Below are positions 1 to 8,721 of a stretch of 64,000 nt of DNA, in pieces (position 1 is the stretch's first letter; each line of letters starts with the position of its first letter). The notes beneath the pieces are model-generated. The model did no database searches and was not told the DNA's origin. It saw nothing but the letters and a program-made list of their open reading frames with translations. The stretch is from contig NZ_CP009279.1 in NCBI RefSeq assembly GCF_000758545.1, forward strand, positions 3,534,001-3,598,000. Reading direction: 5' to 3'. Source of the DNA: Paenibacillus sp. FSL H7-0737. Its GTDB lineage: Bacteria > Bacillota > Bacilli > Paenibacillales > Paenibacillaceae. A program made the translations under genes and the position numbers.

Positions 1-50
1 TGCAAAAATATTTCGTGAAAGGCGCCTTGATCGGTGCCATTAAAGGTTAG
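1..50 (+). CDS. C-terminal end of a carbohydrate ABC transporter permease (partial)
   Basis: An open frame enters from the left edge (first full codon at 3) and stops at TAG 48-50. It encodes QKYFVKGALIGAIKG, the characteristic last residues of MalG/YtcP-type sugar ABC permeases in Paenibacillus-like bacteria. Only about 15 residues are visible, so the call rests on that tail alone. It fits the context: a sugar importer directly upstream of GH88 and PL6 genes would take up the oligosaccharides they release. Confidence 0.6.
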   Translation, partial: QKYFVKGALIGAIKG

Positions 51-71
51 GAGAAGGGGTGGACTTCAGAG

Positions 72-1202
72 ATGAGCAATGAAAATGTGAAACTGAAACC
101 ATCCGAGCTGACGGCTTGGTGGGATAAAGTGAAGATTAAAGTTGATCATATGATCGAAGCGGGCTGGACAGAAGCGCCACATGTTTCGGCGGCGGGCAAA
201 TATGACCAGATCAAAGTGGATCAGTGGATTTCAGGCTTCTGGCCGGGCATTCTGTGGATTCTATACGATATGACCGGCGAGCAACGTTATCGGGAGGAGG
301 CGGAGCCTTGGGACGAACGCATGGAGCAATGTTACTTGCGGGACAACCATTTCCACCACGATGTTGGCTTTCAGTTCCTGCCGACATCGGTTATCCGCTA
401 CAAGCTGACCGGCGACCCGGACGCTCGGCGGCGCGGCCTGTTCGCCGCCAACTATCTGGCGGGCAGGTACAACCCAGCAGGACAGTTCATTCGAGCCTGG
501 CCCCGCAACCAGACGGGTTGGTCGATCATCGATTCGATGATGAATTTGCCGCTTCTGTTCTGGGCGAGTGAAGAAAGCGATGATCCGCGCTTCAAGCATA
601 TTGCGGTCGCCCATGCAGATATGGTGCTTCGCTCATTCATCCGAGGCGACGGCTCGGTGCATCATATCGTTATCTTCGATCCGGAGACGGGCGAAGTGGA
701 GCGTTATGACGGCGGACAGGGCTTCGCGCCGCAATCGTCCTGGTCGCGGGGCCAAGCTTGGGCGCTCTACGGGATGAGCTGCGCTTACCGCTATACGGGA
801 GAAGCACGTTACTTGAATGCGGCGAAGGGGGTGGCACATTATTTCATCAGCGCGTTGGCGGAAGACGATGTGCCGCATTGGGATTTCCGTGCGGCGACCG
901 ACTTGACGGACGAGCCGCGCGACACCTCAGCGGCGAGCTGCGCAGCATCTGGCTTGATCGATATCGCGTCGCAGGTGGCTCCTGAGGAAGCCGCTTTATA
1001 TCAGCGCGCGGCCACGCGCATTCTTCGCTCGCTGTCGAACAACTACAGTGCGCTCGACAAGCCGGAGTATGAAGGCATCCTGCTCGGTGCAACCGGTCAT
1101 AAGCCAGTCAATACCAACATCAACGTATCGCTGATTTACGGCGATTACTATTATATTGAAGCTTTGGCGAAGAGCAAAGGCTGGAGCCAGAATGTTTTTT
1201 AA
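72..1202 (+). CDS. GH88 unsaturated glucuronyl hydrolase
   Basis: A cytoplasmic enzyme that hydrates unsaturated uronate residues at the non-reducing end of lyase-derived oligosaccharides and so releases 5-keto-4-deoxyuronate. The 376-residue length is normal for GH88 (alpha6/alpha6 barrel) and there is no signal peptide. Asp97 (HHDVGF) and Asp154 (SIIDSMMNLP) occupy the positions of the two catalytic aspartates known in Bacillus UGL (Asp88/Asp149), and the SSWSRGQAWALYG signature lies at about 222-234. The gene starts about 20 nt after the ABC permease stop, with AAGGGGTGG upstream of the ATG, so it is probably the distal gene of a transporter operon. A strong hairpin follows. The PL6 lyase downstream would supply its substrate. 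Codon use is GC-rich compared with genes beyond 5 kb. Confidence 0.93.
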   Translation: MSNENVKLKPSELTAWWDKVKIKVDHMIEAGWTEAPHVSAAGKYDQIKVDQWISGFWPGILWILYDMTGEQRYREEAEPWDERMEQCYLRDNHFHHDVGFQFLPTSVIRYKLTGDPDARRRGLFAANYLAGRYNPAGQFIRAWPRNQTGWSIIDSMMNLPLLFWASEESDDPRFKHIAVAHADMVLRSFIRGDGSVHHIVIFDPETGEVERYDGGQGFAPQSSWSRGQAWALYGMSCAYRYTGEARYLNAAKGVAHYFISALAEDDVPHWDFRAATDLTDEPRDTSAASCAASGLIDIASQVAPEEAALYQRAATRILRSLSNNYSALDKPEYEGILLGATGHKPVNTNINVSLIYGDYYYIEALAKSKGWSQNVF

Positions 1203-1226
1203 GCGGGATCAAAGGCCGTAATCACG

Positions 1227-1259
1227 AAGCCGGGAGGACAGGAAGCTCCTCCCGGCTTT
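1227..1259 (+). terminator. Rho-independent terminator after GH88
   Basis: A perfect 12-bp stem (AAGCCGGGAGGA / TCCTCCCGGCTT) with an 8-nt loop follows the GH88 stop by 24 nt. The T-tract is short (TTT then C), but the stem is very stable. Confidence 0.75.
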
Positions 1260-1344
1260 CGTATTCTTGAGAGGAGGTGCCGGACGGAACGAAGGGAATG
1301 ATTCAATAACCATCATTTCATAATGGAAAGGATGAAAATGAATT

Positions 1345-3639
1345 ATGGGAACCAAAAGTATGACGTTCATTATTTTGATCTGTATGCTGGTTGTGTTAAT
1401 ACCAGGAACGGCAAGTGCGGCTGATACGAAGTTCACAATTGGCAGCTCCGACGTGACGGCGAGCGGAGATGACGGCAACGTTCCAGCCAACACGGTGGAC
1501 GGCGATTTCTTAACACGTTGGTCGGCGAATGGCGACATGCAATGGATCCAGTACGATTTGGGCGTAAATCGCAAATTGTCTTTCATCAAAATTGCATTTC
1601 TGAATGGGTCAAGCCGCACTTCTACTTTTGATATTTTGACGTCAATGGACGGTTCCACCTTTACGACCGTCAGCAGCGGAGTTGTGAGCAGCCTTGTGGA
1701 AGGTCTGCAAACGTTCGATTTTCCGGATGTCGATTCTACCCGCTATGTGAGGATCGTTGGGCACGGCAATTCCTCCAACCTGTGGAACAGTTATTCTGAA
1801 GTTGAACTCTACGGCACCGCGAACGGATCTCCGCCAGGCGCAAGCAAGTTGGCGATTACCGTGCCACAACTTATGGCCAGCGGAGATGACGGCAATATCG
1901 TCGCATATACAATCGACGGCGATCTTAACACACGCTGGTCAGCGAGTGGCGAAGGGGAGTGGGTCCAATACGACCTTGGATCGAGCAAGCGGGTGGAATA
2001 CGTGAAGATCGCCTTCACCAACGGGGCGGAGCGAACTTTCGCTTTTGATATCCAGACTTCATATGATGGCTACAACTTCAGTACAGTGCTTTCGGGAGCG
2101 GTCAGCAGTCTGAGCAACAGCTTGCAGACGTTTGATTTTGCCGATGTTGCCCCCGTCCGCTACGTTCGTATTGTTGGCCATGGCAACTCGGTGAACGCCT
2201 GGAACAGCTTTGCCGAGGTCGAAATTTATGGTAGCGATTCAAGCGGCAGCGGTAGCGAAGGGACGGTCGTCGAAGTTAGCACTTCCACGCAGTTGGCTGC
2301 CGAGCTTGCAACCGCTACGGCGGGTAAAACGATTGTGTTGGCAAACGGCACGTATTCGCGTACAAGCCCGTTTGCTGTTCAAAACAAAAACGGTACTGTC
2401 AACGCGCCAATCGTCATTAAAGCGAAAAACCGCGGTCAGGCTATCATCTCGGGAGCGTCAGGCTTCCGCATCGAGAACTCCTCGCATGTGGTGCTTGACG
2501 GATTAAAGTTTACGAACACAAGCAATGGCGCAGTGGTGTTGGAAGGCTCGCACCATGCGCGGCTGACCCGTAATACATTTGCGCTTCCCAGCTCGGGGAG
2601 CGGCTTGATGTGGCTGCAAGTGCGGGGCACGAACAGCCATCATAACCGCATCGACCGGAACGACTTCGGACTGAAGAGCGACACCGAACCGCTGATCGCT
2701 TACGAAGGACAGGATGGCTCAGGGCAAATTTCGCAATACGATATTATCGAATACAACTATTTCCATGATGTAGGCCCATGGGTAGCTAACGGCAAAGAGA
2801 CAATTCGTCTCGGCTTGTCGGGTCTTACGCTCTCCCACGGCTATAATACGATACAATACAATGTATTTCAGAATTGCGATGGAGAGCCGGAAATCATATC
2901 GGTCAAGAGCAGCAGCAATTCGGTGCGCTTCAATACATTCCGCACGTCCAAGGGCAGCCTGACGCTGCGGCATGGCCATAACAACAGCGTATATGGTAAC
3001 TTCTTCCTCGGGGACGGTGTGGAGTCGGATCAGGAAGGCATCCGGATGTTCGGCAATGACCATAAGATTTATAACAACTACTTTGAGAATTTGACTGGCG
3101 AAGCAATCTACTTGCCTAACGGAGACTTCGACGGCGGTACTGGAGGCTCACCTCCAAATCCGACGGTCGAACAATTGCGCAAACAATGGAAAGTTTACCG
3201 GGCGCTTATCGTCAACAATACGATTGTAAACAGCAAAACCGGTATCGTCATCGGCTCGGGTAAAACGTATGCTCCGCAGGATTCCATCGTGGCGAACAAT
3301 ATCGTATACAACAACACCGGCACGCTTTATTACGAGGCGGCGACAACAAATACGCTGTTCCAAGGTAACATCGGGTTTGGCAGCACTATTAGCAACATAT
3401 CGCGCAGCTCGGAGCAGATCCGAAATATCAATCCTCTGCTGACTGCGGTGAACGGCATTCAGAAACTGTCCGCGAGCAGCCCGGCAATTGATGCGGCTGT
3501 GGGAACATACGCGTTCGTGCTGGCGGATATGGAAAGTCAAATGCGGGCGACAGTAGATGTGGGGGCAGACGAATATTCCGGCACGCCTCTACTGAATCGC
3601 CCGCTAGCGGCCGACGATGTGGGGCTGAATACGCCTTAG
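1345..3639 (+). CDS. Secreted PL6-family polysaccharide lyase with two N-terminal discoidin (F5/8 type C) domains
   Basis: The 764-residue precursor begins with a Sec signal peptide (about 1-26, cleavage near ASAADT). Two F5/8 type C (CBM32-like) modules follow at about 30-160 and 165-300; they are tandem repeats of each other (both carry GDDGNxxAxTxDGDxxTRWSAxG). A right-handed beta-helix lyase domain occupies about 310-740. Within it Glu514, Glu516, Lys521 and Arg542 have exactly the spacing of Glu243, Glu245, Lys250 and Arg271 of chondroitinase B, the calcium and catalytic residues of PL6. Members cleave alginate or chondroitin/dermatan sulfate by beta-elimination; which one cannot be told here. 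The ATG at 1345 lies 12 nt after GGAAAGGA. GH88 upstream would process the unsaturated products. No S-layer or LPXTG anchor is seen. Confidence 0.9.
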   Translation: MGTKSMTFIILICMLVVLIPGTASAADTKFTIGSSDVTASGDDGNVPANTVDGDFLTRWSANGDMQWIQYDLGVNRKLSFIKIAFLNGSSRTSTFDILTSMDGSTFTTVSSGVVSSLVEGLQTFDFPDVDSTRYVRIVGHGNSSNLWNSYSEVELYGTANGSPPGASKLAITVPQLMASGDDGNIVAYTIDGDLNTRWSASGEGEWVQYDLGSSKRVEYVKIAFTNGAERTFAFDIQTSYDGYNFSTVLSGAVSSLSNSLQTFDFADVAPVRYVRIVGHGNSVNAWNSFAEVEIYGSDSSGSGSEGTVVEVSTSTQLAAELATATAGKTIVLANGTYSRTSPFAVQNKNGTVNAPIVIKAKNRGQAIISGASGFRIENSSHVVLDGLKFTNTSNGAVVLEGSHHARLTRNTFALPSSGSGLMWLQVRGTNSHHNRIDRNDFGLKSDTEPLIAYEGQDGSGQISQYDIIEYNYFHDVGPWVANGKETIRLGLSGLTLSHGYNTIQYNVFQNCDGEPEIISVKSSSNSVRFNTFRTSKGSLTLRHGHNNSVYGNFFLGDGVESDQEGIRMFGNDHKIYNNYFENLTGEAIYLPNGDFDGGTGGSPPNPTVEQLRKQWKVYRALIVNNTIVNSKTGIVIGSGKTYAPQDSIVANNIVYNNTGTLYYEAATTNTLFQGNIGFGSTISNISRSSEQIRNINPLLTAVNGIQKLSASSPAIDAAVGTYAFVLADMESQMRATVDVGADEYSGTPLLNRPLAADDVGLNTP

Positions 3640-3799
3640 GATCGATATATGTGCAAGCATGCCGGCGGTTGGCTCGCTGGCATGACTTTGTCGATCCATT
3701 GATATATGGAGCAGTCCTGTTATTCACTTCATTTGGAAGGATGGGAGACCATGTTTCACAGCAATTATGGAGCAGCGGGAAAAAACGAGGTGACTGTAC

Positions 3800-4816
3800 A
3801 TGCATACTAGCACAATGTTGCCGGCTCCACGTGGCGGCGGCTTCCGTATGGAAGGTTATTGGGTATGGTGCGGTTCCGTCGTGAAGGGTGAGGACGGCAA
3901 ATTCCATATGTTTGCCTCGCGCTGGCCGAAGACACTGCCGATGCATCCCGGCTGGATGACGGCTTCAGAGATTGTCAGGGCAGACTCGGATACCCCCGAG
4001 GGACCGTACCGATTCTGCGAGGTGGTGCTTCCGGCGAGGGGAGCGGAATATTGGGATGGACGCTGCACGCACAACCCCCATATCGTCAAGCACAACAACA
4101 AATATTTGCTTTATTATACGGGTTCGACCCATCCGCTAAGCGATCCAGAGCCGCCCGGGAATTTCGGGTTAACCGATCCTCAATGCATCGTGGCACGGGC
4201 GAACAAACGGGTAGGTTTGGCTATAGCGGACAGCGTTTTGGGCCCGTGGCGCAGAGCGGACGAACCGATATTGCCAACACGTCCCGGCCGATTCGATAGC
4301 TTTCTGACCTCCAATCCGGCTCCGTGTGTCAGGGAGGACGGTTCCGTGCTGCTGATCTACAAGGCACGTCACTACGAAGGCAACCTTCATGGCGGCATGA
4401 CGATTGGAGTTGCGTATGCGGATCACTACGAGGGGCTGTACCGGGTGCTGAGTGACGAGCCGGTGTTTCCTCCAGAGTCGTTCCATATCGAAGACCCTTT
4501 CATCTGGCAAACAAACGAAGGATTCAATTTGATTGCCAAAGATATGGAAGGGCATCTATGCGGAGAAAAATTCGGCGGCATCTACGCCAAGTCGCCGGAC
4601 GGACTGAAATGGAGCTTGCATGGGCAGCCGCAAGGCTATTCCCGGACGGTGCGTTGGGATGACGGTACGGTGCAGACGCTGGGCAATCTGGAGCGGCCGT
4701 TCCTGTTGTTCCAGAACGGCAAGCCGACTCATTTGTTCGCGGCCGTCTCGGACGGCAGTGATGGTTTTAAGGACGCTTCTGATACGTGGAACATGGTTAT
4801 ACCTTTGAAGCAATGA
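3800..4816 (+). CDS. Beta-propeller glycoside hydrolase family protein (GH43/GH117-like fold)
   Basis: A 338-residue cytoplasmic protein (no signal peptide) with the repeated blade pattern of five-bladed glycosidase propellers. Blades include WVWCGSVVKGEDGKFHMFAS, THNPHIVKHNNKYLLYYTGS, SNPAPCVREDGSVLLIYKAR and HIEDPFIWQTNEGFNLIAKD; the acidic residues in the last belong to typical catalytic or metal-site positions. The exact family and substrate are not recognisable. GAGGTGA lies 7 nt before the chosen ATG. A short frame from 3751 with its own GGGAGA site overlaps the start and ends at 3810; it may be a leader or just chance. Proximity to the PL6 and GH88 genes suggests it finishes oligosaccharides from the same acidic polysaccharide. 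An imperfect hairpin at 3658-3684 lies in the gap to the PL6 gene. Confidence 0.75.
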   Translation: MHTSTMLPAPRGGGFRMEGYWVWCGSVVKGEDGKFHMFASRWPKTLPMHPGWMTASEIVRADSDTPEGPYRFCEVVLPARGAEYWDGRCTHNPHIVKHNNKYLLYYTGSTHPLSDPEPPGNFGLTDPQCIVARANKRVGLAIADSVLGPWRRADEPILPTRPGRFDSFLTSNPAPCVREDGSVLLIYKARHYEGNLHGGMTIGVAYADHYEGLYRVLSDEPVFPPESFHIEDPFIWQTNEGFNLIAKDMEGHLCGEKFGGIYAKSPDGLKWSLHGQPQGYSRTVRWDDGTVQTLGNLERPFLLFQNGKPTHLFAAVSDGSDGFKDASDTWNMVIPLKQ

Positions 4817-5028
4817 TTCACTGGAGCTGTGGCAAATTATTATCGGATACGGTGATCAAGACTGCAGCTACAAGCTTAAATGCCATTACGTTGGGAGCTT
4901 CCCTTGGTGATTGGTTTATCTCTCAATGGGGGATACATCAGCTCATATGAAGTGGAATCATATTCGCTTTGCTTGCTTTCATGTTGATTATGATAAAAAT
5001 TAAAGTTTTTAGTTCAAGAGCCACATAA
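4813..5028 (+). pseudogene. Decayed C-terminal remnant of an MFS transporter
   Basis: The frame starting at 4813 (its ATG overlaps the previous TGA) reads through TAATSLNAITLGASLGDWFI. This matches the penultimate helices of sugar/drug MFS exporters, where xSLNxxxxxLGxxLGxWxG is typical. It hits TGA at 4948-4950 and continues as SGIIFALLAFMLIMIKIKVF up to TAA at 5026. Only about 70 residues survive and an in-frame stop interrupts them, so this is a relic and not a gene. It marks the end of the GC-rich carbohydrate block. Confidence 0.6.
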
Positions 5029-5041
5029 GACCCTTTTTTGA

Positions 5042-5080
5042 AGCCCAACAGGCGCTACTATATCGGCAGCCTGTTGGGCT
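5042..5080. repeat. Perfect 12-bp inverted repeat
   Basis: AGCCCAACAGGC (5042-5053) and GCCTGTTGGGCT (5069-5080) form a hairpin with a 15-nt loop. A run of six T lies upstream on the plus strand, but neither strand has a T-tract downstream. It could therefore be a weak terminator, a degraded IS end or an mRNA structure just after the MFS relic. Confidence 0.5.
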
Positions 5081-5194
5081 AGATGTATTGTCAAGCCAAG
5101 TGCGGGAGCGGACCTCCTTGGAACGCTGTTTTATCGAGTTAGTGCAATACACTTGTGCAGAGTATCTGTTTTAAAAAACTATAAGTGATTCCTT

Positions 5195-5249
5195 TTTAAG
5201 GTTAATGTAAGGTTCCTTTAAAACTCGTGTAAAGTAAGAGCTTTATACT
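5195..5249 (+). promoter_or_regulatory. Four tandem 11-bp repeats in front of a -10 box (OmpR-type activator site)
   Basis: Four head-to-tail 11-mers lie at 5195-5205 (TTTAAGGTTAA), 5206-5216 (TGTAAGGTTCC), 5217-5227 (TTTAAAACTCG) and 5228-5238 (TGTAAAGTAAG). All share TnTAAR at the same phase. TATACT at 5244-5249 is a good -10, but nothing like a -35 stands 17 bp upstream. An 11-bp period is the signature of OmpR/PhoB-family response regulators, so the M1 peptidase promoter is probably activator-dependent. The regulator is unknown. Confidence 0.6.
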
Positions 5250-5312
5250 AGTCTTTGTACATACTCGAGAATCTACGATCATGATTAGGAACTTATCATT
5301 AGGAGGAGCAAC

Positions 5313-7514
5313 ATGAATAAACTTAAACATTGGAATACTAAACTACCGAAGTGCATGATTGCCGGCAGTCTTGTTGTCGCATTAAGTACAGGCCCTGTTT
5401 TCGGGACGGGGATAGCGATGGCGGCGAAACCAACGATTCAGAACGATTCGTTGCTAGAAGCCGATGCGGCTGTTCATCAGCTTGCGCGCTATCAAGTAGA
5501 CGCAAAGCTTGATGAGAAGAAGATGACAATTCACGGTACAGAAACTGTGACCTATCGAAACAACACGAAGGATACACTGGACAATATTGTATTTCACACC
5601 TTTGCAGATGCAAACCGTTCAAAGGATACACAGTCGGGTATGTTCCAAAATTCAAATGAACGAATGGCAAAGGAAAATCCGGATAAGAAACCTGAAGATT
5701 TCCTGGGCGGCATTGACATTAACAATGTGAAGTCGTTAGGTCAACCCTTGAAGTTCGATAATACGAATCAGGCACTTAAGGTTGCATTGGGACAAGCATT
5801 GCAGCCCGGGCAATCAATCACACTGGAACTTGAATTCGACGTAAAAATTCCTTATGGCTCACAGCGGTTGTCCCATTACAAGAATATCATCAATGGCGCT
5901 CATTGGTTCCCTGTGCTTTCGGTCTATAACCCTGCAGATCATACATGGGACAAAACTCCTTACAGCACTACATTTGAATCCGATTATTATGATTCTGCGG
6001 ATTATCAGGTAACCATGAATGTACCCGCCGATTACCAGATTTCCATGCCTGGAACACTGACCGTACAGGATGCCGAAGCAGGCCGCAAGATGGTAACGGC
6101 CACTGCGAATAATACGAGAGAATTTGTCTTCTTCACGAGTCCCGATTTTAAAGTAGAAAGTGTTACACGAGATGGTCTGACCATACAATACTATTACTTT
6201 GATAATCAGAAAGACAAAAAACAGATTATCGATCAATATATTGATCAAGCGTTTAAAGTCATTAACTTCTTCAGCGAAAAATATGGTAAATATCCTTATC
6301 CGGAGTTCAGAATTGTTGAATCGTACGTTGAAGGGATCGCTGTTGAATTTTCGCGAATGATTCAGATGGGCATGATCGAGGGTCAGCCAGATATTTCAAA
6401 CCATTCAGCATTTGTCCATGAAATTGCGCATCAATGGTTCCACGCATTAATTGGAAATAATTCCGAGAAGGAATCATTTCTAGATGAAGGATTTGCCGAT
6501 TTCTCTATGGTATATTTCTATGAGAAACAAGGAAATCCGTTAAATGGATTCAAGGTGATTCAATTCGATGAAGTATCGTTAGATAGTCCGCTTGATGCAT
6601 CCAATGATAAGGTTGGCGATTCTCCCGACGCTATTTTTTATAAAAAAGGCCGTCAAGCCATCTATGAGTTGTATCGTACGCTTGGCGAAGAGAAGTTTGA
6701 TAAGTTGATGCAGACATATTTTGACCAGTATGTATACAAAAATGCGACGATCGAAGGACTGCTTCAGGTTGTTGAGAACAAAGCGGGCAAAAAGGTCAGA
6801 GATGATTGGGAAGCGGATTTGCGTCAGCCCAATTATTCATTGAAGTCTGAATATCGTCTAACAGCGGACGAGGAAGCCGCTTATATGTACGAGCAATTTA
6901 AATCAATATACCATTCAGTGTTTGTGCAGTTTCCAGAGGTTCCGTCTGAAACGATGAGCCGAATTATCGAAAAAACGTTGCAGGGCGAGCCGCTAACGAT
7001 TATCTTGAGCGACCGTTTGACATCGGACAAAGCAACAAAACAACAGGATCAGCTGCTCAACCAGTTTCAAGGCTTCTTCCAAATAGCAGGAATAAAACCA
7101 ACGATTATAACAGAACGTCAAGTATTAAAAAACAAGCTTAAGAAGGAGCTAGGGGACAGTAATATCATTGTCATCGGCAAACCGGATGCGAATGGGTTTG
7201 TACAAGCCTTGAAGTCCGGCATCATCAAGCGTGCTGATACAGTCGGTTTTAAATGGCAGGAAATCATGAATAAGTCTAATCAATCCGGAGCCTACATTAT
7301 CAAACATCCGTATAACCAGAATCGTCTCATGTTGCATTATTTTTGGACAGGGGACCAATTGAGTGATCAGACGGAAGATCCATTTATGGCTAAAGCATTG
7401 GAATCATTGAATTTTTCAAACCATTTCTATCAATATTATGTTCTGAATAACACAGGTAAGAGTAGCAGCGAACAAAAGATCGAAAATCCGTATGCAAAAC
7501 TATTTGCAGAATAA
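5313..7514 (+). CDS. Secreted M1-family zinc metallopeptidase
   Basis: A 733-residue gluzincin. Zinc ligands are His369 and His373 (HEIAHQWFH) and Glu392 (DEGFADF), with the 18-residue spacing of M1 enzymes; Glu370 is the general base. YVEGIAVEFSRM replaces the usual GxMEN exopeptidase loop, and FYKKGRQAIYEL supplies the transition-state tyrosine. An N-terminal signal peptide (about 1-37, cleavage near AMAAKP) predicts export. The C-terminal 200 residues lack recognisable motifs. The start follows AGGAGG. It is monocistronic: its own promoter lies upstream, with tandem repeats at 5195-5238, and a terminator lies at 7719. The altered GAMEN loop makes a classical aminopeptidase activity uncertain. 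Confidence 0.88.
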   Translation: MNKLKHWNTKLPKCMIAGSLVVALSTGPVFGTGIAMAAKPTIQNDSLLEADAAVHQLARYQVDAKLDEKKMTIHGTETVTYRNNTKDTLDNIVFHTFADANRSKDTQSGMFQNSNERMAKENPDKKPEDFLGGIDINNVKSLGQPLKFDNTNQALKVALGQALQPGQSITLELEFDVKIPYGSQRLSHYKNIINGAHWFPVLSVYNPADHTWDKTPYSTTFESDYYDSADYQVTMNVPADYQISMPGTLTVQDAEAGRKMVTATANNTREFVFFTSPDFKVESVTRDGLTIQYYYFDNQKDKKQIIDQYIDQAFKVINFFSEKYGKYPYPEFRIVESYVEGIAVEFSRMIQMGMIEGQPDISNHSAFVHEIAHQWFHALIGNNSEKESFLDEGFADFSMVYFYEKQGNPLNGFKVIQFDEVSLDSPLDASNDKVGDSPDAIFYKKGRQAIYELYRTLGEEKFDKLMQTYFDQYVYKNATIEGLLQVVENKAGKKVRDDWEADLRQPNYSLKSEYRLTADEEAAYMYEQFKSIYHSVFVQFPEVPSETMSRIIEKTLQGEPLTIILSDRLTSDKATKQQDQLLNQFQGFFQIAGIKPTIITERQVLKNKLKKELGDSNIIVIGKPDANGFVQALKSGIIKRADTVGFKWQEIMNKSNQSGAYIIKHPYNQNRLMLHYFWTGDQLSDQTEDPFMAKALESLNFSNHFYQYYVLNNTGKSSSEQKIENPYAKLFAE

Positions 7515-7718
7515 TAAATGACAGGGCAGTCTTAGTCCCGAGGGAGCTCCATGGTCGTATTTTTTTGTTAACATAATAAGGATTCTCAGGAAAATTTAAA
7601 ACCGCACAACAGGTGAAAATCTAAAAAACAAACGTTTGTACTGTTTTCGGGAATTAACTTTCAAGGATCATTTCGTGTGTTCCATGGCAGCCAAAACGTA
7701 GCGAACTTGGATAATTTC

Positions 7719-7776
7719 AAGAACACCGGTTAATTTGGGCTTGCTCAAAGTTAACCGGTGTTCTTTTTTATTTTTA
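7719..7776 (+). terminator. Strong rho-independent terminator
   Basis: A perfect 15-bp stem (AAGAACACCGGTTAA at 7719-7733, TTAACCGGTGTTCTT at 7751-7765) is followed by a T-rich run to 7776. It lies about 200 nt after the M1 peptidase stop. No gene is visible in 7515-7718 or 7777-7984. Confidence 0.85.
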
Positions 7777-7984
7777 CGAGCTTTAAAAATGGAGAAAATT
7801 CTGTTTTTAATTGATACTAAACATAGAGGAATATGTTGAGCAAGAGAATGGACAAGAGGAGGCTATGTTTTCATGGACAAACGAAGGACAAGATGAGAAT
7901 ATAACTATTAACCTGCATTTGACTGGTTTATCAATTGATAATAGCTCGGCAAAACTTTATTTTTAGAATGAAACATAATGCAGG

Positions 7985-8038
7985 TTGACAAGATCAGACC
8001 ACAATTGTACTATTTAAGTGTGACTACAGATGTAGTCA
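7985..8038 (+). promoter_or_regulatory. Sigma-A promoter with one BlaI-type operator
   Basis: TTGACA (7985-7990), a 17-bp spacer and TACTAT (8008-8013) make a near-consensus promoter. A perfect dyad lies at 8021-8038: TGACTACA (8021-8028), GA, TGTAGTCA (8031-8038). It covers the expected transcription start. Its ACTACA/TGTAGT core is the BlaI/MecI operator core, so the downstream repressor should control itself. Confidence 0.85.
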
Positions 8039-8063
8039 TAACTTGATTTTGGAGGGTTTAGGC

Positions 8064-8459
8064 ATGACAAAAATACCACCCATCACGGATGCGGAGCTCG
8101 AGGTGATGCGCGTATTGTGGGCCAGTCCGAATTGTCCTTCCAGCCAGGTCGTCAAGCAATTGGCGGAACAAGTGGGGTGGAGCCCGAATACGACAAGGAC
8201 GCTCCTGAACCGTCTAGTGCAGAAAGAAGCGGCGGGAACAACACAGGAAGAGGGATCCAAACGGAACTTTTTGTTCTATCCACTCATCAGCGAACAAGAA
8301 TATTTGAAGTCGGAGACTAAATCGTTCATGAAGAAACTGTATGGCGGCGCCTTGAAACCCATGCTCGCTAATTTTTTGCAGGATAAGAAGCTGAACGAGA
8401 AAGAAATTGATGACTTAAAAGCTTTGTTTGACGAAAATCGCAACAACGATGATCGATAA
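8064..8459 (+). CDS. BlaI/MecI-family transcriptional repressor 1
   Basis: A 131-residue winged-helix repressor. The N-terminal half (ITDAELEVMRVLWASPNCPS, then SPNTTRTLLNRLVQKEA) is the standard BlaI DNA-binding domain. The C-terminal helices (SFMKKLYGGALKPMLANFL) form the dimerisation domain cleaved by BlaR1-type proteases. An in-frame TTG exists at 8043, but GGAGGG at 8051-8056 places the true ATG at 8064. A single operator overlaps its transcription start. It is transcribed alone and ends in a terminator at 8499. It is a close paralogue of the second repressor at 9679; the two may form heterodimers and bind the same operators. Confidence 0.92.
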   Translation: MTKIPPITDAELEVMRVLWASPNCPSSQVVKQLAEQVGWSPNTTRTLLNRLVQKEAAGTTQEEGSKRNFLFYPLISEQEYLKSETKSFMKKLYGGALKPMLANFLQDKKLNEKEIDDLKALFDENRNNDDR

Positions 8460-8498
8460 GAAAATTGATTAAAGGTAGAACCATTCAGCCTAACGTCG

Positions 8499-8526
8499 AA
8501 CCGCCGCGTAAATCGCGGTTTTTTTA
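8499..8526 (+). terminator. Terminator after repressor 1
   Basis: AACCGC (8499-8504) pairs with GCGGTT (8515-8520); a CCGCG/CGCGG alternative is also possible. Seven T residues follow. Confidence 0.75.
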
Positions 8527-8589
8527 TTAGTATAATTCCACAAAATTACCCAGCATACAATTGAGACGATGCAACACCCCCCTAATTAA

Positions 8590-8703
8590 AAACCAATTTA
8601 TGTAAAGACAGGCATCGCCGATTTAATCTTCCATGATCTAGGACTGCTTCCAACGCCAGATTTGCCGGAACCGGAACCTTGGGGTGGGAAAAAACAGCAA
8701 TAA
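8590..8703 (+). pseudogene. Unidentified gene-end remnant
   Basis: A 37-codon open stretch without a start or ribosome-binding site reads ...IADLIFHDLGLLPTPDLPEP and ends ...WGGKKQQ at TAA 8701-8703. A good terminator (8722-8748) follows it, as expected for a real gene end. The proline-acidic tail looks coding, but I do not recognise the family. It is probably the 3' stub of a deleted gene. Confidence 0.35.
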
Positions 8704-8721
8704 CGAATCCATCGTACGATC

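Noticed and set aside
261..614. 117-codon minus-strand frame inside the GH88 gene
   Set aside because: Antisense to a clearly conserved enzyme; no domain signal.
3651..3884. 77-codon plus-strand frame before the propeller glycosidase
   Set aside because: It overlaps the real start in another frame, and its residues do not resemble the family's N-terminus.
3428..3946. 172-codon minus-strand frame across the PL6/glycosidase junction
   Set aside because: Out-of-character composition and no ribosome-binding site; it is the antisense shadow of the GC-rich genes.
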